DNA of 23,026 nt, from assembly GCA_965644315.1 (NCBI GenBank), contig CBFFRQ010000172.1, forward strand, positions 1-23,026, read 5' to 3'. The position numbers and the translations under genes were made by a program. A model generated the notes under the pieces. It worked only from the letters and a program-made list of their open reading frames with translations, was not told where the DNA came from and ran no database searches. Shown piece after piece: positions 23,025 through 23,026 of the stretch (position 1 is its first letter; the number at the start of each line of letters is the position of its first letter). The DNA is from Caecitellus pseudoparvulus (taxonomy: Eukaryota; Bigyra: Bicosoecida).

Positions 23025-23026
23025 CG

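Noticed and set aside
1-23026. tRNA, rRNA, CRISPR array, insertion sequence, promoter or terminator
   Set aside because: Nothing matching these was seen, and the window is fully occupied by coding sequence.

Overview
The whole window is the inside of one very large protein-coding gene on the minus strand. Read right to left, one frame (plus-strand triplets beginning at positions divisible by 3) stays open from 23024 to 3. That is 7,674 sense codons with no stop and no need for an intron, and it runs off both edges, so neither the start nor the stop codon is in view. No other gene, RNA gene, mobile element, CRISPR array or intergenic stretch was found. The many shorter open frames on either strand lie inside this frame and look like shadows of it. 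Residue numbers below count from the right edge (residue 1 = 23022-23024).

Organism: not resolved. Extracellular-type modules (fibronectin-III/Ig-like repeats), paired cysteines and about 30 N-glycosylation sequons suggest a secreted or cell-surface protein of a eukaryotic microbe, perhaps an alga or choanoflagellate-like protist with few introns. A bacterium with a giant surface protein is not strictly excluded. G+C is moderately high and the gene is G+C-mosaic inside.

Layout in protein order: (1) 23024-22650, a cysteine-free amphipathic helical segment. (2) 22649-12876, about 3,250 residues of Ala/Ser/Leu-rich helical sequence. From 21860 onward it is punctuated by closely spaced cysteine pairs, each followed by an amphipathic helix; this looks like a degenerate tandem repeat that I do not recognise. 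(3) 12875-9540, a cysteine-poor helical stretch with one EF-hand-like loop and a second long amphipathic segment like the first. (4) About 9470-8240, a beta-rich module with beta-propeller-like features and a Pro/Ser linker inside it. (5) 8239-7381, an unassigned region with a dibasic RKRR site. (6) 7380-6840, an amphipathic beta module ending in a cysteine cluster. (7) 6839-3, about 19 tandem FN3/Ig-like modules of roughly 110 residues, most separated by a D-x-[TS]-P-P junction.

As a whole this reads as a giant modular extracellular protein: a long helical stalk-like half, a central beta region, and a repeat array typical of adhesion or matrix proteins. That functional reading is inference; no catalytic site was recognised.
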